Source of the DNA: an uncultured Flavobacterium sp.
GTDB taxonomy: Bacteria > Bacteroidota > Bacteroidia > Flavobacteriales > Flavobacteriaceae
Direction: 5' to 3'
Assembly (NCBI RefSeq): GCF_937876455.1
Contig: NZ_CALFIG010000344.1
Span: 1 to 27,834, forward strand
Length of the DNA stretch: 27,834 nucleotides
Part shown: piece after piece, positions 1 through 8,550 of the stretch
Numbering within the stretch: the stretch's first letter is position 1
Layout of the letters: the number at the start of each line of letters is the position of its first letter
Translations under genes and position numbers: made by a program
Notes under the pieces: generated by a model
Databases searched by the model: none
What the model was told of the DNA's origin: nothing
The model's input: only the letters and a program-made list of their open reading frames with translations

Positions 1-1
1 A

Positions 2-1024
2 AATATAAAAGAAGGAACCTATTATATTGCAGCGCTAAAAGACAAAAACAACGATTTTAAGTTTCAAGCTAAATCAGAAAAAATTGCTTTTTTAAAAGAA
101 CCTATCAAACTGCCTAGTAAAGAACAATATACGCTAAAATTGTTTAAAGAAAAACAGTCATTAAAAACATTTAAACCTACACAAGAATCAAATAATAAAT
201 TATTTTTAGGCTTTGAAGGAGATCCTAAAAACCTAAAAATATCTTATAAGAAAAATGGTGTTGTGGAACCTTTACTACATACTCGACATCCTGGAGAAAA
301 TAAAGACACCCTTCAGCTATTTATCCCAAAAAACATAAAAGATTCGATTGCTGTTTTGGTAGAAAGAGAGTCATATAGCAAAACTTATAATGTAAAAATT
401 AACAACTTAAAAGAAGCTGATTCTTTATTAATTACATTAAAGGACGCAACACATAATACCTATAAAGACTTGCCAAAATTAAAAACATCTACACCCCTAA
501 AAAAAATTAACGAATCGCTTATTCATTTAATTCGAAAAGATTCTAGTAAAGTTTCTTTTTCCACTAAAATTAACGTCTATAATCAGGAAGTAGAATTAGT
601 TTTTGATAAAGAAGAAAACGAAAATTATACATTAAAAATTTATCCTAACGCTTTTGAAGATATTTATGATACTAAAAATGATTCCTTAAAATTTACTTTT
701 GCTTCGGGGCAATTAAGTGATTATGGCAATTTAAATCTTCGTTTAAAGAATTGTAAAAAATTTCCGTTTGTTGTAGAACTATTAGCAGACGACAAAACCG
801 TTGTAGGCACAGCCTATTGTGAAAAGGAAACCTCTGTGTTCTTTGAGGCCATAAAACCAAGTCTCTATACTGTTAGGATTTATTATGATGAAAACAAGAA
901 TAAAGAATGGGATACAGGAAATTTATTAGAAAAAAGACAACCTGAACCACTCTTTTATATGCCTGGAAAAATTGACGTAAGGGCTAATTGGGATGTTGAC
1001 CAAGAATTTGAATTAACTAATTAA
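2..1024 (+). CDS. Ig-like domain surface protein, C-terminal part (5' end outside window)
   Basis: The reading frame is open from base 2, so the gene enters from the left edge; 340 residues are visible. An internal TTG at 140 is not a credible start because good coding sequence precedes it. The visible part is rich in Lys, Asn and beta-strand-like segments. It ends with a module containing GTAYCEKETSVFFEAIKPSLY and YYDENKNKEWDTGNLLEKRQPEP. I recognise that ending from large flavobacterial Ig-like (SbsA/Big_5 type) lipoproteins, where a 'cost-free prediction of a small structured dict-like repeat' does not apply; the assignment rests on overall similarity only. The N-terminal signal or lipobox cannot be seen. 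It is probably exported and structural. It converges on the next gene with only four bases between the two stop codons. Family assignment is moderately secure; function is unknown. Confidence 0.7.
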   Translation, partial: NIKEGTYYIAALKDKNNDFKFQAKSEKIAFLKEPIKLPSKEQYTLKLFKEKQSLKTFKPTQESNNKLFLGFEGDPKNLKISYKKNGVVEPLLHTRHPGENKDTLQLFIPKNIKDSIAVLVERESYSKTYNVKINNLKEADSLLITLKDATHNTYKDLPKLKTSTPLKKINESLIHLIRKDSSKVSFSTKINVYNQEVELVFDKEENENYTLKIYPNAFEDIYDTKNDSLKFTFASGQLSDYGNLNLRLKNCKKFPFVVELLADDKTVVGTAYCEKETSVFFEAIKPSLYTVRIYYDENKNKEWDTGNLLEKRQPEPLFYMPGKIDVRANWDVDQEFELTN

Positions 1025-1028
1025 TCTG

Positions 1029-1795
1029 TCACAAATTAAGTGTAAATTTATCTTTGTCATCCAGAAAATTTAGCTTGAAACGAATTTCTTGAAGTTTTTC
1101 TTTGTCTAAATTGACCATTTTGCACCTCTCTTTTTCATAAGGCTCAATAAGGTAATTTCCTAATGGATCAATAACCTGAGAATGTCCTGGATAAAATAAA
1201 TTATTTTGATCTTCTCCTACTCTATTTACGCCAACAACATAAGAAAGATTTTCAACTGCTCTTGCCTTTAATAGTATGTCCCATGCTTGAATTCTGGTCG
1301 CTGGCCAATTCGCTACGTAAAGTAACAAATCGTAATTTTCTATGTTTCTAGAAAAAACAGGAAATCGTAAATCATAACAGATTAAAGGGCATATTTTCCA
1401 CCCTAAATAATCAATACTTATTTTTCATTTCCTTTTCCATATACTTTATCTTCTCCTGTAAGCGCAAATAAGTGTCGTTTATTATAAAACTTATACTCTC
1501 CATTGGGATAAACAAAAATGAGTCGATTAAAATAAGTGTCTTGTTCCTTAATTATTAAACTTCCGGTTATTGCTACTTGTCGTTCTTGAGCAATTTTTTT
1601 CATCCATTGCATGACTTCACCTTCCATTGTTTCAGAACAATTCGCTGGATTCATTGTGAACCCTGTAGTGAACATTTCAGGCAATACAATCAATTCTACA
1701 TGTTCTGTAATTGCTTGAATTTGTTTTGAAAAATGTACTAGGTTTGCTTGGACATTTTCCCAAACCAATTCAGACTGTAGTAATGCAATTTTCAT
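1029..1795 (-). pseudogene. Omega-amidase of the nitrilase family (YafV/Nit2-like), interrupted by a frameshift
   Basis: Nitrilase-superfamily amidases of this branch hydrolyse omega-amides such as alpha-ketoglutaramate in the cytosol. The N-terminal frame (start 1795) gives 125 residues with the catalytic Glu40 (VLPEMF) and Lys106 (YNKRHLF), then stops at 1418. Shifting by one base, reading continues as SIDYLGWKICPLICYDLRFP, which holds the nucleophile Cys (about residue 140), and runs to a stop at 1029. Restoring one A to the five-A run (T run on plus at 1421-1425) gives a continuous protein of 255 residues, the normal length for the family, with the full Glu-Lys-Cys triad. A single-base homopolymer deletion is therefore the only lesion. 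It could be a sequencing or assembly error or a very recent inactivation. The rest of the protein shows no decay. Identification is firm; whether the gene is truly broken is not. Confidence 0.85.
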
Positions 1796-1863
1796 AAGCT
1801 TCCAATAAATTTATAATTAAAATACTAAAAAAATGCTTGTTCACAAGTTAACAATATGAAACA

Positions 1864-1891
1864 AAAAACGCATTCAATTGAATGCGTTTTT
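1864..1891 (-). terminator. Terminator of the sdh operon
   Basis: This is a perfect 28-base inverted repeat, with CGCATTCAATTGAATGCG at its centre and five A/T on each side. It lies 20 bases beyond the sdhB stop. On the minus strand the GC-containing stem is followed by six T. It can also form on the plus strand, but no plus-strand gene runs into it. Confidence 0.85.
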
Positions 1892-1910
1892 ATACAAACA
1901 TTGTATCTAA

Positions 1911-2669
1911 TTATTTTAAACTTGCTTTTAAATATTCTCTATTCATACGAGCAATATTTTCAAGAGAAATCCCCTTTGGACATTCAATTTCACAAGCTCC
2001 TGTATTGGTACAATTTCCAAAACCTTCTTCGTCCATTTGACGTACCATGTTTAATACACGGTTTGTTGCTTCAACTTTTCCTTGAGGCAATAATGCATAC
2101 TGAGAAACTTTTGCCCCAACAAACAACATGGCTGAACCGTTTTTACAAGTTGCTACACACGCACCACATCCAATACATGCTGCTGCTTCAAAAGCTTTAT
2201 CTGCATCTGCTTTAGGAATTGGTGTTGCATTTGCATCGATAGTATTTCCAGAAGTATTCACAGATACAAATCCACCTGCTTGTTGAATTCTATCAAAAGC
2301 TGATCTGTCAACTACTAAATCCTTAATTACAGGGAATGCTTTACTTCTAAACGGCTCTACATAAATTGTATCTCCATCTTTAAATGAACGCATGTGTAAT
2401 TGACAAGTTGTAACTGCAGAATCCGGACCATGAGCTCTACCATTAATAAACATAGAACACATTCCGCAAATTCCTTCACGACAATCATGATCAAATGCAA
2501 TTGGTTCTTTCTTTTCATTAATCAATTGTTCGTTCAATTGATCCATCATTTCCAAAAAAGAACTATCTGTAGAAACATTATTTAAGGTATAATCTTCTAA
2601 TTTTCCTTTAGTCTGTCCGCTTTTTTGACGCCAAACTTTTAATTTAATATTAATATTTTTAGATGCCAT
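1911..2669 (-). CDS. sdhB: Succinate dehydrogenase/fumarate reductase iron-sulfur subunit
   Basis: SdhB carries electrons from the flavoprotein to the membrane cytochrome in complex II, at the cytoplasmic face of the inner membrane. The protein has 252 residues. The plant-type [2Fe-2S] site is visible as Cys63, Cys68, Cys71 and Cys89 (DCREGICGMC, then TTCQLH). The C-terminal ferredoxin part has Cys165, Cys168, Cys171 and Cys175 (CIGCGACVATC) and Cys220, Cys226 and Cys230 (NCTNTGACEIEC). These fit the [4Fe-4S] and [3Fe-4S] clusters. It is the last gene of sdhC-sdhA-sdhB, 74 bases after sdhA, and is followed by a strong terminator. The single fused cytochrome subunit upstream marks this as a type B enzyme, usual in Bacteroidota. 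It most likely works as succinate dehydrogenase in aerobic respiration; direction cannot be proved from sequence. Confidence 0.95.
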   Translation of the reverse strand: MASKNINIKLKVWRQKSGQTKGKLEDYTLNNVSTDSSFLEMMDQLNEQLINEKKEPIAFDHDCREGICGMCSMFINGRAHGPDSAVTTCQLHMRSFKDGDTIYVEPFRSKAFPVIKDLVVDRSAFDRIQQAGGFVSVNTSGNTIDANATPIPKADADKAFEAAACIGCGACVATCKNGSAMLFVGAKVSQYALLPQGKVEATNRVLNMVRQMDEEGFGNCTNTGACEIECPKGISLENIARMNREYLKASLK

Positions 2670-2743
2670 AACTTTTGTTTTTTTAAGTGATAAGTGATTC
2701 GTTTTGCAAAATGTACTACTTACTATTCACTACTTACTAATGA
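2670..2743. repeat. Short direct and inverted repeats between sdhA and sdhB
   Basis: The 74-base spacer inside the operon contains ACTACTTACTA twice (2715-2725 and 2729-2739, period 14). Closer to sdhB is an opposing copy-like stretch, AAGTGATAAGTGATTCG. The two sides can fold back on each other imperfectly. Nothing here looks like a second promoter. It may affect message stability between the two genes, or it may be a piece of a low-complexity intergenic repeat. Confidence 0.5.
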
Positions 2744-4753
2744 CTATTTATAATTTCTTGCAGCTATTTTAATGAACTCGTATTTCAATTCTTCTTTGTG
2801 AAGTTCTGAATTACTTGCATCACTTCCCTTGTACTCCCATGCCGCCACATATGAGAAGTTTTCATCATCGCGTAATGTTTCTCCTTCTGCATCCTGATAT
2901 TCTTCACGGAAATGACCTCCACAAGATTCTTTTCGTAATAAAGCATCTTTTGCCATTAATTGACCAAGTTCTAGAAAATCTGCTACACGAAGTGCTTTTT
3001 CTAATTCTGGATTTAATTCGTTTGCTGAACCTGGTACATACACATCACTGTAAAATGCTTCTCTTAATGCTCCAATTTCATTTATTGCTTCATTCAAGCC
3101 TTGTTCATTTCTTGCCATACCAACTTTATTCCACATAATTAAACCTAATTTTTTGTGGAAATAATCAACAGATTTTGTTCCGTTATTATTAAGGAATCTA
3201 TCAATAGTTTGACGAACATTATTTTCTGCGTCCACAAATTCTGGTAAATCAGTAGAAATTTTTCCTGTTCTAATTTCGTCTGCTAAATAATTCGAAACGG
3301 TATATGGTAATACAAAATAACCGTCTGCTAAGCCTTGCATTAATGCAGAAGCACCTAATCTATTTGCTCCGTGATCAGAAAAGTTTGCTTCTCCTGCCAC
3401 AAAGCAACCTGGAATGGTTGACATTAAGTTATAATCAACCCAAACACCTCCCATAGTATAATGTACTGCTGGATATATTTTCATTGGCGTTTCATATGGG
3501 TTTTCCGCTGTAATTTTTTCATACATTTGGAATAAGTTTCCATATTTTTCTTCTACCCATTTTTTACCTAAAGCGATTACTTCTGCTTCAGATGGATTGT
3601 GATTTCCTTGGGCATAAGCTGCTTGTTTTCCTTTATTTTTAATTTCAGTAGAAAAATCTAAATATACGCCTTCATTTGTATCATTAGCTTCAATTCCATA
3701 TCCCGCATCACAACGCTCTTTTGCTGCACGCGAAGCTACGTCTCTTGGGACTAAATTACCAAAAGCAGGATAACGTCTCTCTAAGAAATAATCTCTATCT
3801 TCTTCAGCAATTTGGGTTGGTTTTAATTTACCTGCTCTAATTGCTTCTGCGTCTTCAATATTTTTTGGCACCCAAATACGACCTGAGTTACGCAATGACT
3901 CTGACATCAATGTTAACTTAGATTGGTTTGTTCCATGAACAGGAATACACGTTGGATGTATTTGAACAAAACAAGGATTTGCAAAATAAGCGCCTTGCTT
4001 GTGTACTTTCCAAGCTGCGGTAACATTACTTCCCATTGCATTAGTAGATAAGAAATATACATTTCCATACCCTCCACTTGCAATGATTACAGCATGAGCC
4101 GAATGTCTTTCAAGTTCGCCTGTAATTAAATTACGTGCAATAATACCACGTGCTTTTCCATCAACTTTAACAATATCTAACATTTCGTGGCGGTTGTACA
4201 TTTTTACACGTCCAAGCCCAATTTGTCTTGATAAAGCAGAATAAGCACCTAATAATAATTGCTGACCTGTTTGACCTGCAGCATAAAATGTACGTTGCAC
4301 TTGTGTTCCACCAAATGAACGATTGTCTAATAAACCACCATATTCACGAGCAAAAGGAACACCTTGAGCTACACATTGATCTATAATATTACCTGAAACT
4401 TCTGCTAAACGGTGAACGTTTGCTTCACGAGCACGATAATCTCCTCCTTTAATGGTGTCATAGAATAATCTGTAGATACTATCTCCGTCGTTTTGATAAT
4501 TTTTTGCTGCATTGATTCCTCCTTGAGCAGCAATTGAATGGGCTCTACGAGGAGAATCTTGAAAACAAAATGCTTTTACGTTGTACCCCATCTCTCCAAG
4601 AGATGCGGCTGCTGAAGCACCAGCTAAACCTGTACCTACAACGATAACGTCAATTTTTGGTCTATTATTTGGCGCAACCAATTTAAGATGGTCTTTATGG
4701 TCTGTCCATTTTTGAGAAATATGACCTTGAGGTATTTTAGAATCTAATGCCAT
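2744..4753 (-). CDS. sdhA: Succinate dehydrogenase/fumarate reductase flavoprotein subunit
   Basis: SdhA is the catalytic subunit of complex II, oxidising succinate to fumarate with covalently bound FAD. The 669-residue protein shows the dinucleotide-binding motif VVGTGLAGASAA (around residues 38-50). It also has RAHSIAAQGGINAA, in which His72 is the expected flavin attachment residue. Substrate-site segments are present: HPTCIPVHGTNQSKLTLMSE, LVPRDVASRA and HGANRLGASALMQG. The start lies six bases after the sdhC stop, so the two are translated as one operon. Length and motif order match the Bacteroidota and epsilonproteobacterial type B subunits, which are longer than the E. coli SdhA of about 588 residues. 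No irregularity was seen. Confidence 0.96.
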   Translation of the reverse strand: MALDSKIPQGHISQKWTDHKDHLKLVAPNNRPKIDVIVVGTGLAGASAAASLGEMGYNVKAFCFQDSPRRAHSIAAQGGINAAKNYQNDGDSIYRLFYDTIKGGDYRAREANVHRLAEVSGNIIDQCVAQGVPFAREYGGLLDNRSFGGTQVQRTFYAAGQTGQQLLLGAYSALSRQIGLGRVKMYNRHEMLDIVKVDGKARGIIARNLITGELERHSAHAVIIASGGYGNVYFLSTNAMGSNVTAAWKVHKQGAYFANPCFVQIHPTCIPVHGTNQSKLTLMSESLRNSGRIWVPKNIEDAEAIRAGKLKPTQIAEEDRDYFLERRYPAFGNLVPRDVASRAAKERCDAGYGIEANDTNEGVYLDFSTEIKNKGKQAAYAQGNHNPSEAEVIALGKKWVEEKYGNLFQMYEKITAENPYETPMKIYPAVHYTMGGVWVDYNLMSTIPGCFVAGEANFSDHGANRLGASALMQGLADGYFVLPYTVSNYLADEIRTGKISTDLPEFVDAENNVRQTIDRFLNNNGTKSVDYFHKKLGLIMWNKVGMARNEQGLNEAINEIGALREAFYSDVYVPGSANELNPELEKALRVADFLELGQLMAKDALLRKESCGGHFREEYQDAEGETLRDDENFSYVAAWEYKGSDASNSELHKEELKYEFIKIAARNYK

Positions 4754-4759
4754 ATGTTT

Positions 4760-5689
4760 TTATTTTAGTATAAAGTGAATATAAACTGGAATAACAGCGA
4801 ATAGTAAAGGTACTAAAACCGAAAACGCTTTTCCAAATAATTTAATAGCGGGTGTAAACTTGTTATTTACGCCTAATGACTGGAAGGCACTTTGAAAACC
4901 ATGCCATAAATGGAAACCTAAAACAAGCATAGCAAATACATAAAAAATAGTAAATACTAATCCTTCATTTGGGATAACATTAAACAGTTTTCCTTTACTT
5001 TTAAAGAAGTCAACCGTAATTTTATGTAAATCTTTGTACCCTTCTGCAATCTTAATTTTTTCTTTTTTAAGTTTATTACCATCATTAACGTCTTTAAACT
5101 CTCTTTGTAAATAAACTACATTTCCTTCAATAAAATAATATTTACCATCAATAGCAGATTCTGGAATAAATTTACCTAAAAAAGCATCGTTACCAGCCAA
5201 TCCATTATTTGTTGAAACAATAAAATTAACTTTTTGCCCCATGTTTTCTGCTGAAATCATTTGTAACGGCATTTTTTTATCAAAATGCATTTTTGCCCAG
5301 AAGTTAACCATATGTGTAGCTAAGAAAACCAAGATTAATGTTCCTAACACAGCCATGTTTCGAGAAGAAAAATTACTGCTAGCAGCATCATCCTTTTTAG
5401 CATAAGCTACTGGTCTAGCTTTTTTGTTTTGAATTGTTAATAAGATTCCATCAATTGCATGAAAAAGAATTGAAATATACGTTAGATAGGAAAGTACTTT
5501 TACTGCCGGGTTTGAGGTCATGAATAAAGCGTACTTATTAAATTGCAATGCAGCTTCTGTACTTCTACCTGCTAGTAATTGCAGGTTACCTAATAAGTGT
5601 CCTACCAAAAACAAGCACAAGAACAATCCTGTTAGTGCCATCCAATATTTTTTTGCGATAGATGACTTTAAAAATGCCGATTTTGCCAT
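4760..5689 (-). CDS. sdhC: Succinate dehydrogenase cytochrome b subunit (type B, di-heme)
   Basis: This integral membrane subunit anchors SdhAB and passes electrons to menaquinone through two hemes b. I take the start at 5689 (MAKSAFLKSSIAKKYW, 309 residues). An in-frame ATG 14 codons upstream lies about where transcription should begin from the promoter described at 5729. Hydrophobic segments fall near residues 17-36, 64-85, 112-132, 244-264 and 287-307, giving five helices. His31, His77, His126 and His260 are suitable heme ligands. A hydrophilic insert of about 100 residues (about 137-240) separates helices three and four, making the protein longer than compact type B subunits of roughly 200-230 residues. 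It is the first gene of the operon. The role is secure. Confidence 0.93.
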   Translation of the reverse strand: MAKSAFLKSSIAKKYWMALTGLFLCLFLVGHLLGNLQLLAGRSTEAALQFNKYALFMTSNPAVKVLSYLTYISILFHAIDGILLTIQNKKARPVAYAKKDDAASSNFSSRNMAVLGTLILVFLATHMVNFWAKMHFDKKMPLQMISAENMGQKVNFIVSTNNGLAGNDAFLGKFIPESAIDGKYYFIEGNVVYLQREFKDVNDGNKLKKEKIKIAEGYKDLHKITVDFFKSKGKLFNVIPNEGLVFTIFYVFAMLVLGFHLWHGFQSAFQSLGVNNKFTPAIKLFGKAFSVLVPLLFAVIPVYIHFILK

Positions 5690-5728
5690 AATTATAGTTG
5701 TTGTTAATTTGAAATATATAAAACCAAG

Positions 5729-5759
5729 CAAAAATAAAGGTTATAAGTAGAACTTACAA
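5729..5759 (-). promoter_or_regulatory. Bacteroidota-type promoter of sdhCAB
   Basis: On the minus strand TATTTTTG (5736-5729) fits the TAnnTTTG box, and TTG at 5759-5757 lies 20 bases upstream as the -33 element. The predicted start of transcription is near 5724, giving a leader of about 35 bases before the chosen sdhC ATG. Confidence 0.6.
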
Positions 5760-5761
5760 CC
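5739..5761 (-). terminator. AT-rich hairpin between the BNR gene and sdhC, possible terminator
   Basis: The arms GGTTATAAGT and ACTTACAACC pair at nine of ten positions around a three-base loop. On the minus strand the hairpin is followed by TTTATTTTT, so it could end transcription from the BNR-protein gene that stops at 5856. It overlaps the upstream half of the sdh promoter, so it might instead be a binding site. Confidence 0.4.
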
Positions 5762-5855
5762 TTTTAGATATAATTTATAATGATTTTAAATGAGTTTAAC
5801 TTTTGTTGAATATCAATAGTTTAAGAACTAATTTGATAAAAATTTCAAACAAAAG

Positions 5856-8450
5856 TTAATTTTTTTCTTTTATTACTAAGATTTGGGATTCTTTTTTTCC
5901 ATTAGCTTCAAGTTCAATTGTATATTTTCCAATTGGTAAATAATATTTTTTATTATCTGCTTGGTTGATTTTAATTTTAGTGTCCTTCTTTTCAATCATT
6001 AATTTGATTTTTTCATCAATACTTAAATCATAATCTAATTTAACCATTCCTTTTTCAGCTTTGCCTTGATGGGTAAAAATAACGATTCCCTCTTTATTTT
6101 TTATTGTTAAAATAGGATTTGTAAATTCTTTTACATAATACCAAATTTCAACGGCTGGTGTGTTTTCTTTACCCCAAGAATAGTTTTTATTTCCCCAGTT
6201 TTTTGAAAAAACTATTTCTTCCGTTTTAAATAATTTATTGTTTTCATCTATTTGCTGTAGATTTGAAAGATTCAATTTATATAAAGATCGTCCGTGAGTA
6301 GCTACAATTAAATCTTTTTCTCTTTTTTGTATCACTAAGTCATGAACAGCAACATTTGGTATTTCTGAAGAAAAATCTTGCCAGGTTTTTCCCTTATCTA
6401 TCGAAATAAAAAGACCGTTATCTGTTCCCAAGTAAAGTATATTTTCATTTTCCGTATCTTCTAAAATTACATTGGCTGCATTTTCATTAAATTTTTGCGT
6501 CAATGAATTCCATGTAAGGCCTAAATCTTCAGAAACAAATACATAAGTAGTAAAATCGTCGTTTCTATATCCGTTTAATGTTACATACACACGATTTTTA
6601 TTGAAATTAGAAAAACGCACCCGAGAAACCCATAAATTTTGTGGCAAATTTGAAGATACTTTTGTCCAATTTTCTCCACTATCTTTAGTTATATAAATAT
6701 TTCCGTCATCTGTCCCAACAATAATTTGTCCAAATTTAAATGTACTTTCCGCTAAAGAGGTAATTGTCCCAAAAGGCACATTTCCTTCTACTTTCCCCTT
6801 GGTTAAATCTGGTGATATTTTTTGCCATTTTTTGCCTTGATTCATGGAACGAAAAACATATTGGCTACCCAAATACACAACATCCTGATTATGAGAAGAT
6901 AACAAAATAGGTGTTTGCCAGTTGAATCGATAAGGCTCCTCTTTCTTTTCTGCTCGAGGGGTAATATATTCTCTTTCCCCAGTATTTCTATTAATTTTTG
7001 TGTAATTACCAAATTGAGAGCCTGTGTATACCAATTGATTTGTTCGTGTATCAATTTGAACCTGCATCCCATCTCCTCCGCTTAAAAATTCATACGGATA
7101 CTTTCCGTCTTGGACCCATTCTACATTGTGCACATAATTATTTGGTCCTGCCCAAACCCCATTGTCTTGTAAACCGCCGTATACTTCATAGCTTTCTTTA
7201 TCGTCCACATTAACTGCATAAAATTGACCAACTGCTTGATTGTTACATTTTATCCAATGTTCTCCGTTATCGTAAGTAATATTTATTCCACCATCATTTC
7301 CATTAATTATGTGGTTAGGATTTTTTGGGTTTATCCAGCATATATGATGATCTGAATGAACGTTGTTTTTACTTAAAGATACGAAGGTTTTTCCGCCGTC
7401 GTTAGAAAATAAAAGAGGAACGGCCGAAATATAAAGTCTATTCTCATTCGATTCATCTACCGTAATATCTGCAAAATAATAGCCGTAAGAATAAAAAGCA
7501 TCATTAATAAATTTATCGTGGGTTTTTGTCCACGTTTTTCCTTTATCAACGGTTTTATAAATTTCGGCACCAATAACTTCAGCTTCAAACAAGGCGGCAT
7601 TAGCATCTTTTGGTGTTTTACCTGTAGCATTTGGTCTTACGTTTTGATTATCAACAACGGCATAAGTTATATTTTCACTAAAAGAAGTTAAACCAATTCT
7701 TCCAATCCCTTTATTACTTGGGAACCCTGAATTTTCTTCAATTTTTGTCCATGTTGTGCCTGAATTTTCACTTTTATAAATTCCAGAATTACTTCCATTT
7801 CCTTTAAAATTATACGCTTTTCGTTCACGTTCCCAAGCTGCGGCAAACATTATTTTAGGATTACTAGGAGCAAAACTAATATCGATGATTCCTGTTTCAT
7901 CATTAACAAATAAGGTTTTTTTCCATGTTTTTCCTCCATCTGTAGTTTTAAATACTCCCCGCTCATCATTTTTCGAATACAGATGACCTAAAACGCCCAC
8001 AACAATTTCGTTATTATTCTTCGGATTTATCCAAATTTTAGAAATGTGATGACTATCTGTTAAACCAATATTTGTCCATGTTTTACCTTTATTTGTAGAT
8101 TTCAAAACACCAATTCCCGCATAAGATGAACGAGAAGAATTCACTTCACCTGTTCCAACCAAAATTAAACCCGATTCCCAATCAACCGCTACACAACCAA
8201 TATTTTGCGTTGAAGCACTGTCCATAACAGGTTCGAAACTAGTGCCATTATTTGAGGTGTACCATAAACCGCCCGAAGCATACGCAACATAAAATTCTGT
8301 TGGGTTATTTGCATTGACAGCTACGTCAACCACTCGGCCACTCATAATTGTTGGGCCAATATTTTGAAATTTCAATGCTTGAAAATTACTTTCTTGTGAT
8401 ACGGAAAGGAATGAATTTAAAATAAAGAATAGAACAAATAGCTTTTTCAT
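5856..8450 (-). CDS. Secreted BNR/Asp-box repeat protein (VPS10/sortilin-like beta-propeller)
   Basis: I start the protein at 8450, where a signal peptide begins (MKKLFVLFFILNSFLSVSQ). The upstream ATG at 8495 would put 15 hydrophilic residues before it and would lie upstream of the promoter box at 8471. The mature protein of about 845 residues contains many Asp-box motifs of the form SxDxGxTW, for example STNKGKTW, TTDGGKTW, SENSGTTW, TVDKGKTW, TKDSGENW, SEDLGLTW and SIDKGKTW. I count eleven recognisable copies, which suggests one or two beta-propellers. The last 150 residues lack these motifs and look like a beta-sandwich. The C-terminus (ILVIKEKN) does not look like a typical type IX secretion signal. 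No glycosidase catalytic residues are evident. Family is clear; substrate is unknown. Confidence 0.85.
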   Translation of the reverse strand: MKKLFVLFFILNSFLSVSQESNFQALKFQNIGPTIMSGRVVDVAVNANNPTEFYVAYASGGLWYTSNNGTSFEPVMDSASTQNIGCVAVDWESGLILVGTGEVNSSRSSYAGIGVLKSTNKGKTWTNIGLTDSHHISKIWINPKNNNEIVVGVLGHLYSKNDERGVFKTTDGGKTWKKTLFVNDETGIIDISFAPSNPKIMFAAAWERERKAYNFKGNGSNSGIYKSENSGTTWTKIEENSGFPSNKGIGRIGLTSFSENITYAVVDNQNVRPNATGKTPKDANAALFEAEVIGAEIYKTVDKGKTWTKTHDKFINDAFYSYGYYFADITVDESNENRLYISAVPLLFSNDGGKTFVSLSKNNVHSDHHICWINPKNPNHIINGNDGGINITYDNGEHWIKCNNQAVGQFYAVNVDDKESYEVYGGLQDNGVWAGPNNYVHNVEWVQDGKYPYEFLSGGDGMQVQIDTRTNQLVYTGSQFGNYTKINRNTGEREYITPRAEKKEEPYRFNWQTPILLSSHNQDVVYLGSQYVFRSMNQGKKWQKISPDLTKGKVEGNVPFGTITSLAESTFKFGQIIVGTDDGNIYITKDSGENWTKVSSNLPQNLWVSRVRFSNFNKNRVYVTLNGYRNDDFTTYVFVSEDLGLTWNSLTQKFNENAANVILEDTENENILYLGTDNGLFISIDKGKTWQDFSSEIPNVAVHDLVIQKREKDLIVATHGRSLYKLNLSNLQQIDENNKLFKTEEIVFSKNWGNKNYSWGKENTPAVEIWYYVKEFTNPILTIKNKEGIVIFTHQGKAEKGMVKLDYDLSIDEKIKLMIEKKDTKIKINQADNKKYYLPIGKYTIELEANGKKESQILVIKEKN

Positions 8451-8470
8451 TTTATAGTATTTGATTTCTT

Positions 8471-8478
8471 CAAAATTA
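8471..8478 (-). promoter_or_regulatory. TAnnTTTG box ahead of the BNR-protein gene
   Basis: TAATTTTG on the minus strand fits the Bacteroidota -7 box and sits 20 bases before the chosen start at 8450. The only nearby TTG (8495-8493) is 14 bases upstream, shorter than usual. Its position supports the shorter gene model. Confidence 0.45.
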
Positions 8479-8487
8479 AAAGAATAA

Positions 8488-8522
8488 TTTGACAACTTTT
8501 CGTTTGAAAGTTATTATTTTTG
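8488..8522 (+). promoter_or_regulatory. Bacteroidota-type promoter of the aminopeptidase P gene
   Basis: TTTG at 8488-8491 and TATTTTTG at 8515-8522 are separated by 23 bases and lie 28 bases ahead of the ATG at 8551. This promoter overlaps back to back with that of the BNR-protein gene in a spacer of only 100 bases. Confidence 0.5.
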
Positions 8523-8550
8523 AAGTCTGTATTTAATAACACTTGTTTTA

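Noticed and set aside
1856..2215. Plus-strand open frame opposite sdhB
   Set aside because: It begins in the terminator hairpin and lies antisense to the conserved SdhB cluster-binding region; the product is low in complexity and matches no known protein.
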